This document shows, piece after piece, positions 20,506 to 28,785 of a DNA stretch of 64,000 bases. Position 1 is the first letter of the stretch; the number at the start of each line of letters is the position of its first letter. The stretch covers positions 124,001 through 188,000 of the forward strand of contig NZ_JAIAZY010000002.1 in assembly GCF_019459225.1 (NCBI RefSeq), given 5' to 3'. The notes below the pieces were generated by a model. That model had not been told where the DNA came from and did no database searches. It saw only the letters and a list, made by a program, of their open reading frames with translations. This DNA is from Bacillus sp. IITD106 (GTDB lineage: Bacteria; Bacillota; Bacilli; Bacillales; Bacillaceae_C). The position numbers and the translations under genes were made by a program.

Positions 20506-21327
20506 ATGAAGGTCGGGGTAATCGGGACAGGTAATATGGGTACTATTCTTTCTGAGGCATTGATTGACGGAAATGCAATATCTCCTTCAGAAGTAATAGT
20601 TGTAAACAGGACGAAATCTAAAGCTGAAATGCTTAAACATAAATATGAAGATATCGTTGTAGCTAATTCTATTGACGAAGTGATCAATAATTCCAACCTC
20701 ATTTTTCTTTGTGTAAAACCGAGTGATTATTACTCACTTATACAGGAGAACAAGCGATATTTTAAAAATGACCAGTGTCTCGTTTCCATTACTAGTCCTA
20801 TTCAAACTACTTGGCTGGAAAAATTATTACCCTGCTCATGTGCAAGAATTATTCCAAGCATAACAAATAGAGCACTTTCTGGAGTCACTCTCATTACTTT
20901 CGGAGCATTATGCGAGCAAAAATGGCAACAACAACTGACAGACATGTTTTCACAAATTTCAGTTCCCATTCAAATAGAAGAGGAAATCACTCGAATTTCT
21001 TCTGATATTGTTAGCTGTGGTCCAGCTTTTTTTAGTTATATTACTAGAAAATTTATAGAAGCGGCCGTTTCGGAAACTTTAATTGATAAAGAAACAGCTA
21101 CAAAACTTGCTGAAGAAATGCTTATAGGTCTCGGAGAATTATTGCATAAAGGGTATTATTCTCTTCCTACATTAGAAGAAAAGGTTTGTGTTAAGGGCGG
21201 AATAACAGGAGAAGGAATTAAGGTGCTGGAAAAAGAACTCGATGGAGTTTTTGAAAAGGTGCTTCAAGCAACCCATGCAAAATTTAATGAAGAAGTTGAA
21301 ATATTAAAAAAAGACTTTACAGTATAA
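20506..21327 (+). CDS. comER: ComER, pyrroline-5-carboxylate reductase-like protein
   Basis: A 273-residue ProC-like protein divergently encoded from comEA, as in B. subtilis, where it has the same length. It opens with the NAD(P)-binding motif VGVIGTGNMG and keeps SCGPAFFSYI and CVKGGITGEGI of the ProC dimerisation domain. Despite the name it is dispensable for competence, and a role in sporulation timing has been reported in bacilli. ATG 20506 follows AAGGAGGGA. Catalysis as a true proline-pathway enzyme is uncertain. Confidence 0.92.
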   Translation: MKVGVIGTGNMGTILSEALIDGNAISPSEVIVVNRTKSKAEMLKHKYEDIVVANSIDEVINNSNLIFLCVKPSDYYSLIQENKRYFKNDQCLVSITSPIQTTWLEKLLPCSCARIIPSITNRALSGVTLITFGALCEQKWQQQLTDMFSQISVPIQIEEEITRISSDIVSCGPAFFSYITRKFIEAAVSETLIDKETATKLAEEMLIGLGELLHKGYYSLPTLEEKVCVKGGITGEGIKVLEKELDGVFEKVLQATHAKFNEEVEILKKDFTV

Positions 21328-21367
21328 CCTATTATACTTGTTTGATTTAAAAATTCAAGTGATTGTG

Positions 21368-21399
21368 AAAGGACGGCTATTAAATTGAGCCGTCCTTTT
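21368..21399. terminator. bidirectional terminator comER / yqeM
   Basis: Stem AAAGGACGGCT / AGCCGTCCTTTT, 9-nt loop, with a T run on the plus side and A run on the other, between the convergent ends of comER and yqeM. Confidence 0.9.
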
Positions 21400-21400
21400 C

Positions 21401-22150
21401 TTATGCCTTATATTTTTGACATGTAAAAAAAATTCTCTCTGATGATTCAGCAGGGGCATTCTCTTTAAAATCAGCGGTAACCGATTTTATAGAAAATCCT
21501 GCTTCCGTCAGCCAATTAGTATATTGGTTAATTGAATATGTACGTTGTTTATGAATTTCATCAAATCGATCGTACTTTCCTGATTCTTCATCAAATACAA
21601 AAAATGTTAGCTCATGCTCTACAGATAAAGGGTATTCACCCGGAAAGCTTGTCCAAATATAAGAAACCTCTTCGTCAGCAAGCGAATATGATTCCTTCGT
21701 AAATTGTTCAATTTTATATGGTGAATGAATATCGAATAAAAATAATCCGTCATCACTTAAATGAGAAAACACATGATTGAATGTCTTTTTAACATCGTCA
21801 GGCGTATGTAAATAATTTAAAGAATCACAAAAAATAGAAATAAGATCAAAGGTCCCTAGACCTTCTAATAATGTCATATCCTGTTGAAATAATTGAATTT
21901 TAAGCCCTTTACTCTCTGCTTTTTCCCTGGCGACCATTAACATATCATCCGATATATCAACCCCTGTGACATCAAATCCCGCTTCTGACAATAAAACGGA
22001 TAATTCGCCTGTCCCACAAGCCAAATCTAATAATCGATTTCCTTCAATAGAATACCTTTTCTTCTCTTTTATTAAATAATCAAACCAGTTTGAGTAAGGT
22101 ACATCCGTCATTAAGAAGTCATAGACATACGCCAATCGTTCATACGTCAC
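21401..22150 (-). CDS. yqeM: class I SAM-dependent methyltransferase YqeM
   Basis: A 249-residue putative methyltransferase. The SAM-binding motif LDLACGTGELSVLL near residue 42 and the acidic loop VTGVDISDDML are clear; the substrate is unknown. The start is GTG at 22150, overlapping the end of rsfS by 11 bases, with AGGTG upstream inside rsfS, so the genes are probably translationally coupled. Distal gene of the aroE-yqeI-nadD-yqeK-rsfS-yqeM operon. Confidence 0.88.
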   Translation of the reverse strand: MTYERLAYVYDFLMTDVPYSNWFDYLIKEKKRYSIEGNRLLDLACGTGELSVLLSEAGFDVTGVDISDDMLMVAREKAESKGLKIQLFQQDMTLLEGLGTFDLISIFCDSLNYLHTPDDVKKTFNHVFSHLSDDGLFLFDIHSPYKIEQFTKESYSLADEEVSYIWTSFPGEYPLSVEHELTFFVFDEESGKYDRFDEIHKQRTYSINQYTNWLTEAGFSIKSVTADFKENAPAESSERIFFTCQKYKA

Positions 22151-22502
22151 GATTCAATTCACCTAAAACATCTACAATCGGAGCGTCTCCCCAAAGCCTC
22201 TCCAAATTATAATAACTTCTTTCATCTCGATGGAAGACGTGTGCAATGATATTGCCCATATCAATTAACACCCATTTTGCTTCGTCAAAGCCTTCCATCT
22301 TATTTACAAATAGACCAGCTTTATTTGCTTCATCTTTAATTTCTCTTGCAATTGCTTGAACTTGTTTTTCCGAATTCCCATGACAAATAATAAAATAATC
22401 TGCAATTAATGAGATACCTTGCATATTTAATACGACTATATCTTCCGCTCTTTTATCGTCAGCTGCTTTTACAACTGTTTTTAATATTTCTTCTGTTTTC
22501 AA
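22140..22502 (-). CDS. rsfS: ribosomal silencing factor RsfS
   Basis: A 120-residue RsfS/YqeL/Iojap protein that binds L14 of the 50S subunit and blocks subunit joining in starvation. Family motifs visible are DIVVLNMQGISLIADYFIICHGNSEKQVQAIA, in pieces, and WVLIDMGNIIAHVFH. It follows yqeK by 69 bp. The grouping with nadD is conserved in many bacteria. Confidence 0.95.
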   Translation of the reverse strand: MKTEEILKTVVKAADDKRAEDIVVLNMQGISLIADYFIICHGNSEKQVQAIAREIKDEANKAGLFVNKMEGFDEAKWVLIDMGNIIAHVFHRDERSYYNLERLWGDAPIVDVLGELNRDV

Positions 22503-22571
22503 ACTTCGTTGCCTCCTTTATATGAAACCTTTGTTTTTTGTTGATAAAATTAGCAAGGTGCTTTAACAATT

Positions 22572-23129
22572 CTAATTGAGAGCAAAATCATTGTAAGCTT
22601 CAAAAGTATCGGGGAAAATTGCTGCTTTTTTCTCAATTAGGAACGAAATTGTATTGCTTATTGCTTTAAAAACCGCTTGATCTAAATCAATTTCAGCTAA
22701 ATTTCTCGTTTCCACTACGCCCGGAAAACTTCGTCCTGGTTCAATATAATCAGCAAGGTAGATGATTTTTTCTAAGAGACTCATTTTCGCTCTACCCGTT
22801 GTATGGAATCGAATCGCATTCAATATATCTTCATTCTCTATCGCAAATTCTTTTTTCAATATATACGCAGCTGCAGGTCCATGCCAGAGCTCGGGATGAT
22901 AAAACAGTAAACGTTCATCTTCATGACCTTCTATAAGAATGTTTTTCAATTCATTTATTGGCATTAGTTTGGCATAGTCGTGAAAAATGGCAGTGATTTC
23001 GGCGTGTTCTTTGTCAGCACCGTATTTTTCTGCTAGCTTTATGGCAGTCTCAACTACTCCAAGTGTATGTTGAAATCTCGGACCTTTTATCTTACTTTCA
23101 ACGATCTCCAGTGCTTTATCCCGATCCAT
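22572..23129 (-). CDS. yqeK: HD-domain Ap4A hydrolase YqeK
   Basis: A 185-residue HD-superfamily phosphohydrolase. Metal-binding motifs are HTLGVV, the HD pair in IFHDYAK, HPELWHG and LADYIEPGR. YqeK proteins hydrolyse diadenosine tetraphosphate symmetrically to two ADP. ATG 23129 follows GAGGAG at 10 bases and lies inside the last codons of nadD (14-base overlap); a reading from 23195 would overlap nadD heavily and is rejected. B. subtilis YqeK has 186 residues. Confidence 0.92.
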   Translation of the reverse strand: MDRDKALEIVESKIKGPRFQHTLGVVETAIKLAEKYGADKEHAEITAIFHDYAKLMPINELKNILIEGHEDERLLFYHPELWHGPAAAYILKKEFAIENEDILNAIRFHTTGRAKMSLLEKIIYLADYIEPGRSFPGVVETRNLAEIDLDQAVFKAISNTISFLIEKKAAIFPDTFEAYNDFALN

Positions 23130-23691
23130 ACAACTGATTCTCCTCAATATAGTTAATGACTCCGTAAGGCAAAAGATAATGGATTGTTTCTCCATTCTTG
23201 GTTCTTTTTCTAATCATGGACGATGATATTTCAATTAACGGCACTTCTATGGGAATAATGGGATAAGAACTTTCAAGCTGGTAATTTGGTCGATTGACCC
23301 CAACGAACTTAATCATCTTCATTAATTCATCAACTTGATGCCATTTCGGCAAATATTCCACCATATCCGCACCTATAATGAAATAATATTCATTTTCAGG
23401 ATTTCGTTCCATTAACATTTTCATCGTATCATACGTATAGGATCTCCCTTTTCGTTCCAGCTCTATTTTTTCAATCGAAAAAAAAGGGTTTCCTTGAATG
23501 GCTAATTCCAACATTCTTATTCGATCTCTATTCGTCGTATGACTCTCTCTATCTTTGTGCGGAGGCTCCTGGTTTGGCATAAATTGTATCCCATCTAATT
23601 GTAAACGGTGAAATACTTCATTTGCGATAATTAAATGTCCAAGATGCGGAGGATCGAATGTTCCGCCCAAAATGCCTATTTTTTTTCTCAT
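23116..23691 (-). CDS. nadD: nicotinate-nucleotide adenylyltransferase
   Basis: A 191-residue enzyme that adenylates nicotinate mononucleotide in NAD synthesis. The nucleotidyltransferase motif [12 protein letters not shown] (with the HxGH signature) is at the N terminus, and ISSSMIRKR near residue 165 is the second active-site motif. The ATG at 23691 is chosen for the GGTGA spaced 5-6 bases upstream; an ATG at 23703 overlapping the yqeI stop has no ribosome binding site. Within the aroE operon. Confidence 0.95.
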   Translation of the reverse strand: MRKKIGILGGTFDPPHLGHLIIANEVFHRLQLDGIQFMPNQEPPHKDRESHTTNRDRIRMLELAIQGNPFFSIEKIELERKGRSYTYDTMKMLMERNPENEYYFIIGADMVEYLPKWHQVDELMKMIKFVGVNRPNYQLESSYPIIPIEVPLIEISSSMIRKRTKNGETIHYLLPYGVINYIEENQLYGSG

Positions 23692-23702
23692 CTGGTTCAC
23701 CA

Positions 23703-23996
23703 TTAAACTGGCAATGTAATGTCTTTATGCTCTCTAGACTCTTTATAAAGAACGATTATATTTCCGATAATTTGAACAAGCTCTGCCTTTGTTCCTTTCA
23801 CAATTTCATTCGCCACAGTTTCTTTGTCTTCATCACAATTTTGAAGAATACTTACTTTGAGTAATTCTCTTTTTTCTAATGCCTCATCGATTTGCTTAAT
23901 CATATTTTCATTTACTCCGCCTTTCCCAACTTGAAAAATCGGATCAATATGATGTGCCAATGATCTTAAGTATCGTTTTTGCTTTCCAGTCAGCAT
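23703..23996 (-). CDS. yqeI: YhbY/CRM-family RNA-binding protein YqeI
   Basis: A 97-residue single CRM-domain protein that binds pre-50S ribosomal particles. Features: the [15 protein letters not shown] start and the [11 protein letters not shown] loop, equivalent to the GxxG RNA-binding motif. Start 23996 overlaps the aroE stop by 7 bases. Operon position between aroE and nadD is the same as in B. subtilis. Confidence 0.93.
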   Translation of the reverse strand: MLTGKQKRYLRSLAHHIDPIFQVGKGGVNENMIKQIDEALEKRELLKVSILQNCDEDKETVANEIVKGTKAELVQIIGNIIVLYKESREHKDITLPV

Positions 23997-24832
23997 GTTT
24001 TTCCTCCTAATTGTTTCCTCACTATTTCTGTCATTCGGTTTACATCAGGTGTTTGTCCTGTCCATTTTTCAAAAGCAAGTGCTCCTTGATATACGAACAT
24101 ACCAAGACCGTTTTGTGTTTTTGTACCTTTTTCCTTGGCCGCTTTCAAAAGTGCTGTTTCAAACGGATTGTAGATGATATCAGAAACAAACGCCTCCTCA
24201 TGTAAATTTTCCAATGACAAGGGACTCTCCATAATATTTGGATACATTCCTATTGATGTCGTTTGTATGATGAGCTGATATCTATTTATTTTTTCCTCTG
24301 CCTCTTTTAAGGAAATAGCGTGAGAATTTCCTTCAAATGGACAGTCAATGATTAATTGGCTTGCATTATGAATAGAACGGTTCGCTATATCAATATTTTT
24401 CATTCCTTTAGATAATAGGGTATAGAAGATGGCCTTTGCAGCACCTCCTGCACCAATAATTAAGGCAAGATCATTCGTGAAATCTTCTTTCCAATCTGCC
24501 TGAAGAGCTTTTATATAGCCTAATCCGTCCGTATTATATCCATGGTATTCATTATCGATTCTGACAACTGTATTAACTGCTCCTATTGCCTTTGCCAGTG
24601 GGTCAATATCATCTAAAAATGGCATAATCGTTGTTTTATGGGGGCTCGTCACATTAAATCCTTCAACCCCTATTGCTTTCATACCCTTTATGGCATCTTG
24701 TAAATCTTTATCTAAAATATGAAAGGGTTGATAATGTGCGTCAATTCCTAATTTATTGAATTCCTGATTATGCATGACCGGCGACATCGATTGAACAATT
24801 GGATCACCAATAACACCATATAATTTAATCAA
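23990..24832 (-). CDS. aroE: shikimate dehydrogenase
   Basis: A 280-residue NADPH-dependent enzyme reducing 3-dehydroshikimate in aromatic amino acid synthesis. The substrate domain has YGVIGDPIVQSMSP and NVTSPHK (catalytic lysine); the nucleotide domain has IIGAGGAAKAIFY; and GLGMFVYQGALAFEKWTG is the C-terminal signature. I prefer TTG at 24832, eight bases after GGGGG, giving the usual N terminus IKLYGVIGDP; the seven extra codons to 24853 would bury the ribosome binding site. First gene of the six-gene operon. Confidence 0.94.
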   Translation of the reverse strand: MIKLYGVIGDPIVQSMSPVMHNQEFNKLGIDAHYQPFHILDKDLQDAIKGMKAIGVEGFNVTSPHKTTIMPFLDDIDPLAKAIGAVNTVVRIDNEYHGYNTDGLGYIKALQADWKEDFTNDLALIIGAGGAAKAIFYTLLSKGMKNIDIANRSIHNASQLIIDCPFEGNSHAISLKEAEEKINRYQLIIQTTSIGMYPNIMESPLSLENLHEEAFVSDIIYNPFETALLKAAKEKGTKTQNGLGMFVYQGALAFEKWTGQTPDVNRMTEIVRKQLGGKTC

Positions 24833-24869
24833 ACCAATTCCCCCATACTCCAACTTTATTTAGTTTCTG

Positions 24870-24898
24870 ATTATCATGTATGCACATACAGAATGCAA
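24870..24898 (-). promoter_or_regulatory. SigA promoter of aroE operon with internal dyad
   Basis: Minus-strand TTGCAT (24893-24898) and GATAAT (24870-24875), with 17-bp spacing and a T before the -10 (TGATAAT). The spacer contains the inverted repeat TGTATG-TG-CATACA, a possible operator. Confidence 0.6.
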
Positions 24899-24975
24899 CG
24901 AATTTTTTAAAAGACAATCGGGCAAGTATCTCTTCGCATTTAGCTGGTTTTTAACAACAGGCGTTTATAAAGCTT

Positions 24976-26082
24976 TTAAATCAGTGATTTTCTTATCATT
25001 ACACTTACACCTTTTGGAACATATGCAGCCACTTTTGCACCTGGGTCATTAACTGTAACCCACCCTAAACCAGAGAAAACTACATCCATTTTCCCTTCTT
25101 TAATCATAAATTCTTGCCTTACGAGCTCAGGAAATTGTTCAAGGTCATCCTTTCGTGGCGGATGCAGCATTTCTCCAACATGATTTTGATATAAAGTATC
25201 AGCATTTTCCAATTTTGTTCGATGAATTAGTATGTCATTTGATAAATAACAAGTAAAGGAGCGACGTCCACCTTTTAAATAATCCAATCTAGCTAATCCA
25301 CCAAAAAATAAGGTTTGTCCTTCATTCAATTGGAAGACCCTTGGTTTAATTTCTTTCTTAGGCGTTATCATTTTCAAATCACTTTTTTGAACAAAATGGG
25401 CCATTTGATGATGATTAATGATTCCCGGTGTGTCTATAAGCGCCTTGCCGTCATCCAGTGGAATTTCAATCATATCCAACGTAGTACCTGGAAAATGTGA
25501 AGTGGTAATCACATCTTGTCCACCCGCAACCTCTTTAATAATCCGATTGATAAAGGTTGATTTCCCTACGTTCGTACATCCTACAATATAAACATCTTTT
25601 CCTTTTCGATAATATTCAATTTGTTCAAGAGCATCTCTAACATGACTCCCTTTTGTCGCACTGACAAGAAGGACATCAATTGGCTTTAACCCAAGCTCCT
25701 TCGCCTGACTTTTCATCCACCCAATCAGTTTATTTCGTTTAGCTGATTTTGGGAGCAGATCAGCTTTATTTCCAATGAGCAATATGGGGTTTTTTCCCAC
25801 AAAGCGATGAAGACCAGGCAGCCAGCTGCCATTAAAATCAAATATGTCAATGATTTTAACAATTAAACTATCTGTAGACCCGAGTTTATTTAATATATTT
25901 AAAAAATCCTGATCTGTCAGAGAGACGTCCTGCACTTCATTATAGTGCTTTAAGCGAAAACATCTTTGACAAATAACTTCTTCTTTTTCTAACGACGATG
26001 GAGGTGCATAGCCAATTTCCTCTGGATGTTCGGATTGTATCACTACACCGCAGCCAATACAGCTAATATTATCTTTGCTCAC
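24976..26082 (-). CDS. yqeH: ribosome biogenesis GTPase YqeH
   Basis: A 368-residue circularly permuted GTPase needed for 30S assembly. An N-terminal zinc finger (CIGCG and CQRC) precedes the permuted G domain, in which G4 (NKAD) and G5 (SATKG) come before G1 (GCTNVGKST) and G3 (DTPGI). The start is GTG 26082, ten bases after GGAGGAAG; its GTGA overlaps the yqeG stop by 4 bases. The N-terminal and whole-length match to B. subtilis YqeH is close. Confidence 0.96.
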   Translation of the reverse strand: MSKDNISCIGCGVVIQSEHPEEIGYAPPSSLEKEEVICQRCFRLKHYNEVQDVSLTDQDFLNILNKLGSTDSLIVKIIDIFDFNGSWLPGLHRFVGKNPILLIGNKADLLPKSAKRNKLIGWMKSQAKELGLKPIDVLLVSATKGSHVRDALEQIEYYRKGKDVYIVGCTNVGKSTFINRIIKEVAGGQDVITTSHFPGTTLDMIEIPLDDGKALIDTPGIINHHQMAHFVQKSDLKMITPKKEIKPRVFQLNEGQTLFFGGLARLDYLKGGRRSFTCYLSNDILIHRTKLENADTLYQNHVGEMLHPPRKDDLEQFPELVRQEFMIKEGKMDVVFSGLGWVTVNDPGAKVAAYVPKGVSVMIRKSLI

Positions 26083-26600
26083 TGTTCTTCCTCCCAATCA
26101 ATTAACCCTTTACGTTTAAAATTAGCCATGATCCTCCGTTCGATCATACGATTAAAGCGAGTGAAAAAACCGTCCGAGCTTGCTACTGGAATGACGAGAA
26201 TCGTATAAAAACCTGCTCGATTTCCCCCTAACACGTCCGTTAATAATTGATCCCCAATTATAACTGTTTCATCTTTCGTTGTTTCCATCATTTGCACGGC
26301 TTTTCGAAACGCAAAACCAAGTGGCTTTCTCGCCTGATAAATAAATGGAATTTTCAAAGGATCGGAAAATATCCTTACTCTTTGTTCATTATTATTGGAC
26401 ACAATTGTAACTTTAATGTCATTCCGTTTCAATTCCTCCAACCAATTGATTAGCTTAGGAGTCGCATTTGGACGATCCCATTCTACAAGAGTATTATCCA
26501 AATCCGTAATAATTCCTTTAATGCCTTTTGCTTTTAAATCTTCAGCCTTTATATGATAAATACTTTTAACATATTCACTTGGCAAAAACTTTTTCAACAA
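26079..26600 (-). CDS. yqeG: YqeG family HAD IIIA-type phosphatase
   Basis: A 173-residue HAD-superfamily protein. Motif I is DLDNTLVEW, motif II TIVSNNN, and motif III/IV GDQLLTDVLGGNRAG. Family members act as phosphatases on phosphatidylglycerophosphate-like or unknown substrates; the bacillar role is unknown. TTG at 26600 is chosen: GAGGTG is 7 bases upstream and the resulting MLKKFLP start matches B. subtilis YqeG. Overlaps yqeH by 4 bases. Confidence 0.92.
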   Translation of the reverse strand: MLKKFLPSEYVKSIYHIKAEDLKAKGIKGIITDLDNTLVEWDRPNATPKLINWLEELKRNDIKVTIVSNNNEQRVRIFSDPLKIPFIYQARKPLGFAFRKAVQMMETTKDETVIIGDQLLTDVLGGNRAGFYTILVIPVASSDGFFTRFNRMIERRIMANFKRKGLIDWEEEQ

Positions 26601-26976
26601 TCTTCTACACCTCATTACTTGTTCTGTCAGCTAAACTTATCTTATCTAATTTTTGTCATAATCGCATCTTTTTTCATATTTGGAAAGTGTTTTCTCTATT
26701 AATATTGACTATATTCAAAAGAGTTTTCGACAATAATCTACTTTTCACAAAACTGTGGATAAGGTTATACACAAAATAAGAAGTAATTTGACAACCTTTT
26801 TCACAATTACCAACATTTTACCCACAAGTTATCCACTTTCACCTGTGGATAAAGGAACGCTTGTTCCATAAAGTTTATTCTGGTAAAGTGGGGGTAATAA
26901 AAGGGATTAACGTAACAATCTATTCCTTCATTATCCTTTTTAGAACAAAAATATTTGATTGTTGGAGGTGAAGCTG
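26601..26976 (+). promoter_or_regulatory. yqeG-sda intergenic region with four DnaA boxes
   Basis: A 376-bp divergent region without a gene. It holds four 9-mers matching the DnaA box TTATNCACA: 26754-26762 (minus), 26765-26773 (plus), 26829-26837 (plus, one mismatch) and 26844-26852 (minus), arranged as two pairs of opposite orientation. TTGACT (about 26706) and TTGACA (26788-26793) are possible -35 elements, but no -10 is convincing. In B. subtilis sda transcription is controlled by DnaA through such boxes. Confidence 0.8.
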
Positions 26977-27108
26977 ATGAAAAAGTTATCTGATGAACTT
27001 TTACTCGAATCATACTTTAAGGCTAAGAATCTTAATCTAGGCTCTGATTTTATTCAGCTTATTGAATCGGAACTTCACCGGCGATCGTTAGTAAAAAAAA
27101 CTTCATAA
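26977..27108 (+). CDS. sda: sporulation checkpoint inhibitor Sda
   Basis: A 43-residue helical-hairpin protein that inhibits the sporulation kinase KinA when replication is blocked. The sequence [19 protein letters not shown] and [15 protein letters not shown] match Sda closely, including the conserved core of the two antiparallel helices. ATG 26977 follows GGAGGTG at 6 bases. Divergent from yqeG, the same neighbour as in B. subtilis. Because of its size it can be skipped in automatic calling. Upstream DnaA boxes imply replication-linked control. Confidence 0.93.
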   Translation: MKKLSDELLLESYFKAKNLNLGSDFIQLIESELHRRSLVKKTS

Positions 27109-27132
27109 TAAGAAATTAAACTCTTGTATTGA

Positions 27133-27240
27133 CAAAAGCACAAGCGCCTGTTCACGACGTACTGGCCGGCAAGAAGCGGGTCCGTCTACGAAGCATAAGG
27201 CATAGTCTGAAGAGCACTGGCTGCTTGCGATAGAATTTTA
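27133..27240 (-). repeat. dispersed repeat, copy R5
   Basis: AAAAGCACAAGCGCCTGTTC followed by ACGACGTAC at the left end is the inverse of the R4 end (GTACGTCG-TGAACGGGCGCC-TTGCGCTTTT). The right end, CTGCTTGCGATAGAATT, resembles R6. Lies between sda and psd. No coding potential seen. Confidence 0.6.
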
Positions 27241-27288
27241 TGAACAACTAGAAAATTCCCATTTTTTAATGTCCAAAGCATTGAAAAT

Positions 27289-27317
27289 AGCGCCTGTTTG
27301 ATTGGCGCTTTTTGTTT
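27289..27317. terminator. terminator downstream of psd (and sda)
   Basis: Short GC-rich stem AGCGCC / GGCGCT with a 9-nt loop; T run TTTTTGTTT on the plus strand, ATTTTC on the minus strand, just before the psd stop. Bidirectional in appearance. Confidence 0.7.
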
Positions 27318-27318
27318 A

Positions 27319-28101
27319 TCATCTATTTAACTTCCCCAACGCTTGTCCTACTTTTATTTCGCTAGGAACTGTAATACCTTCCACTAATTCGAAAGCATTT
27401 TTTTCAAATAGGAGAACGACAGTAGAGCCGAATGAAAAGTAAGCAACCTCTTCACCCTTTTTCCATTCATGACCTTGATTCATAATTTCTACTGAATTAA
27501 TAAACATCGCCCCAACTTTTACCATAGCTATTAATTTTCCATTATGCTCTAATTCAGAAACCGTACGGAAGTTTTTGCTCAGTGTTGAGTTGCCATACTT
27601 TAATCCTAACCGATTGACAGGATATGATTTAGATCCAAGTGAATATCTTTTCACTATTTTTGCATCAATCGGACTATGAATACGATGATAGTGGGCTGGG
27701 CTTAAATAAAGAATCAGATATGTACCTTTAGAATATTTAGCTGCACGTTCTTTTCCACCTAGCATTTCAGCTATGGAATAAACTTTATTTTTTACGTTAA
27801 TGGTGCTATCCGCCTCAATCATTCCGATATCTTCCAAAACCCCATCCACTGGACTTACGATAGAATCGGGATTTTCATCGATAAGCCTTACAGTTTCTTT
27901 TAATTTCCTAGTAAAAAAATGATGCAAATTTTCGTAGCTATTAATGTCTTCAAGCATTTCATCCAAATTAATACGATAATGTTTTGCGTATGACTTAATA
28001 AGATGCTTGCTAAACTTAGAATGGGTGAGTTTTTTTATTAAACTTGCGGTGAAAGGTCCATTTGTCAACTCAATTAAAGTTCTGTATATCTTTTGCTTCA
28101 A
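27319..28101 (-). CDS. psd: phosphatidylserine decarboxylase proenzyme
   Basis: A 260-residue membrane-associated enzyme that makes phosphatidylethanolamine. The chain self-cleaves at the GST motif (here YFSFGSTVVLLFE near residue 230) to form the pyruvoyl prosthetic group; SPVDG near residue 85 and the histidine motif AHYHRIHSP are conserved. The start is TTG 28101 after AGGAGG; an ATG 5 bases upstream runs straight into a stop. Divergent from pssA, which makes its substrate. Confidence 0.95.
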   Translation of the reverse strand: MKQKIYRTLIELTNGPFTASLIKKLTHSKFSKHLIKSYAKHYRINLDEMLEDINSYENLHHFFTRKLKETVRLIDENPDSIVSPVDGVLEDIGMIEADSTINVKNKVYSIAEMLGGKERAAKYSKGTYLILYLSPAHYHRIHSPIDAKIVKRYSLGSKSYPVNRLGLKYGNSTLSKNFRTVSELEHNGKLIAMVKVGAMFINSVEIMNQGHEWKKGEEVAYFSFGSTVVLLFEKNAFELVEGITVPSEIKVGQALGKLNR

Positions 28102-28129
28102 TTCATTTTCCTCCTGGGTTAAATAATTC

Positions 28130-28158
28130 TTAACTTTTATGTCTAAAAGGAATATAAT
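28130..28158 (+). promoter_or_regulatory. SigA promoter of pssA
   Basis: TTAACT (28130-28135) and a consensus TATAAT (28153-28158), 17-bp spacing, about 40 bp before the pssA start. Confidence 0.7.
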
Positions 28159-28199
28159 TTAGTATGATTAGATACAAGATAAAGGAAGGAGGAAGAAAA

Positions 28200-28739
28200 T
28201 TGTTCCTAGTCGATGCCTTTGATCAAACCATTCGAAAATTAAAAGCACAAACGGCTAACGTCCTTACCTTGGCCAATCTCGGTTTAGGCGGATGCGCTAT
28301 CCTTGTAGGTATCAATGGCCAACTGCATCTAAGTCTTTTACTTATATTTATCGCTGCACTTGCTGACAGGTTCGATGGTATTGTTGCACGCAAGCTGCAA
28401 ATTGAATCAGATCTGGGAAAACAGCTGGACTCGATGAGTGATATTATCTCATTTGGAGTTGCTCCCGCCTTGTTATTATACCAAGGAATTCTTAATTTGT
28501 TTGGTTTTCCAGGTATATTTCTCACAGTATTTTTTATCGCCTGCGGTGCTTTCCGTCTTGCCAGATTTAATATCACTGAAAATAACGGATATTTTATGGG
28601 ACTTCCGATTACTTCTGCAGGTTGCTTATTGACACTTAGTTATCTAGCTGTTCCCTATTTTCCACCGAACTCATTTTTATTTATTATCTTTATCCTATCT
28701 ATTTTAATGATCGGTACTTTTACATTTAAGAAAATCTAA
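28200..28739 (+). CDS. pssA: CDP-diacylglycerol-serine O-phosphatidyltransferase
   Basis: A 179-residue integral membrane CDP-alcohol phosphatidyltransferase. The catalytic signature is complete: DRFDGIVARK, then G and DSMSD (pattern DGxxARx8Gx3Dx3D). The remainder is about five or six hydrophobic helices. The serine specificity is inferred from length and from divergent psd; other CDP-alcohol transferases cannot be excluded by sequence alone. Start TTG 28200 follows AAGGAGGAAG. In B. subtilis pssA and psd form an operon elsewhere; here they are divergent beside sigK. Confidence 0.85.
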   Translation: MFLVDAFDQTIRKLKAQTANVLTLANLGLGGCAILVGINGQLHLSLLLIFIAALADRFDGIVARKLQIESDLGKQLDSMSDIISFGVAPALLLYQGILNLFGFPGIFLTVFFIACGAFRLARFNITENNGYFMGLPITSAGCLLTLSYLAVPYFPPNSFLFIIFILSILMIGTFTFKKI

Positions 28740-28742
28740 AAT

Positions 28743-28779
28743 AACAGCCATCCTCTTATAAAAAGAAGATGGCTGTTTT
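28743..28779. terminator. bidirectional terminator pssA / sigK
   Basis: 15-bp nearly perfect stem AACAGCCATCcTCTT / AAGAaGATGGCTGTT followed by TTTT, between the convergent pssA and sigK genes. Confidence 0.9.
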
Positions 28780-28785
28780 CATGAT

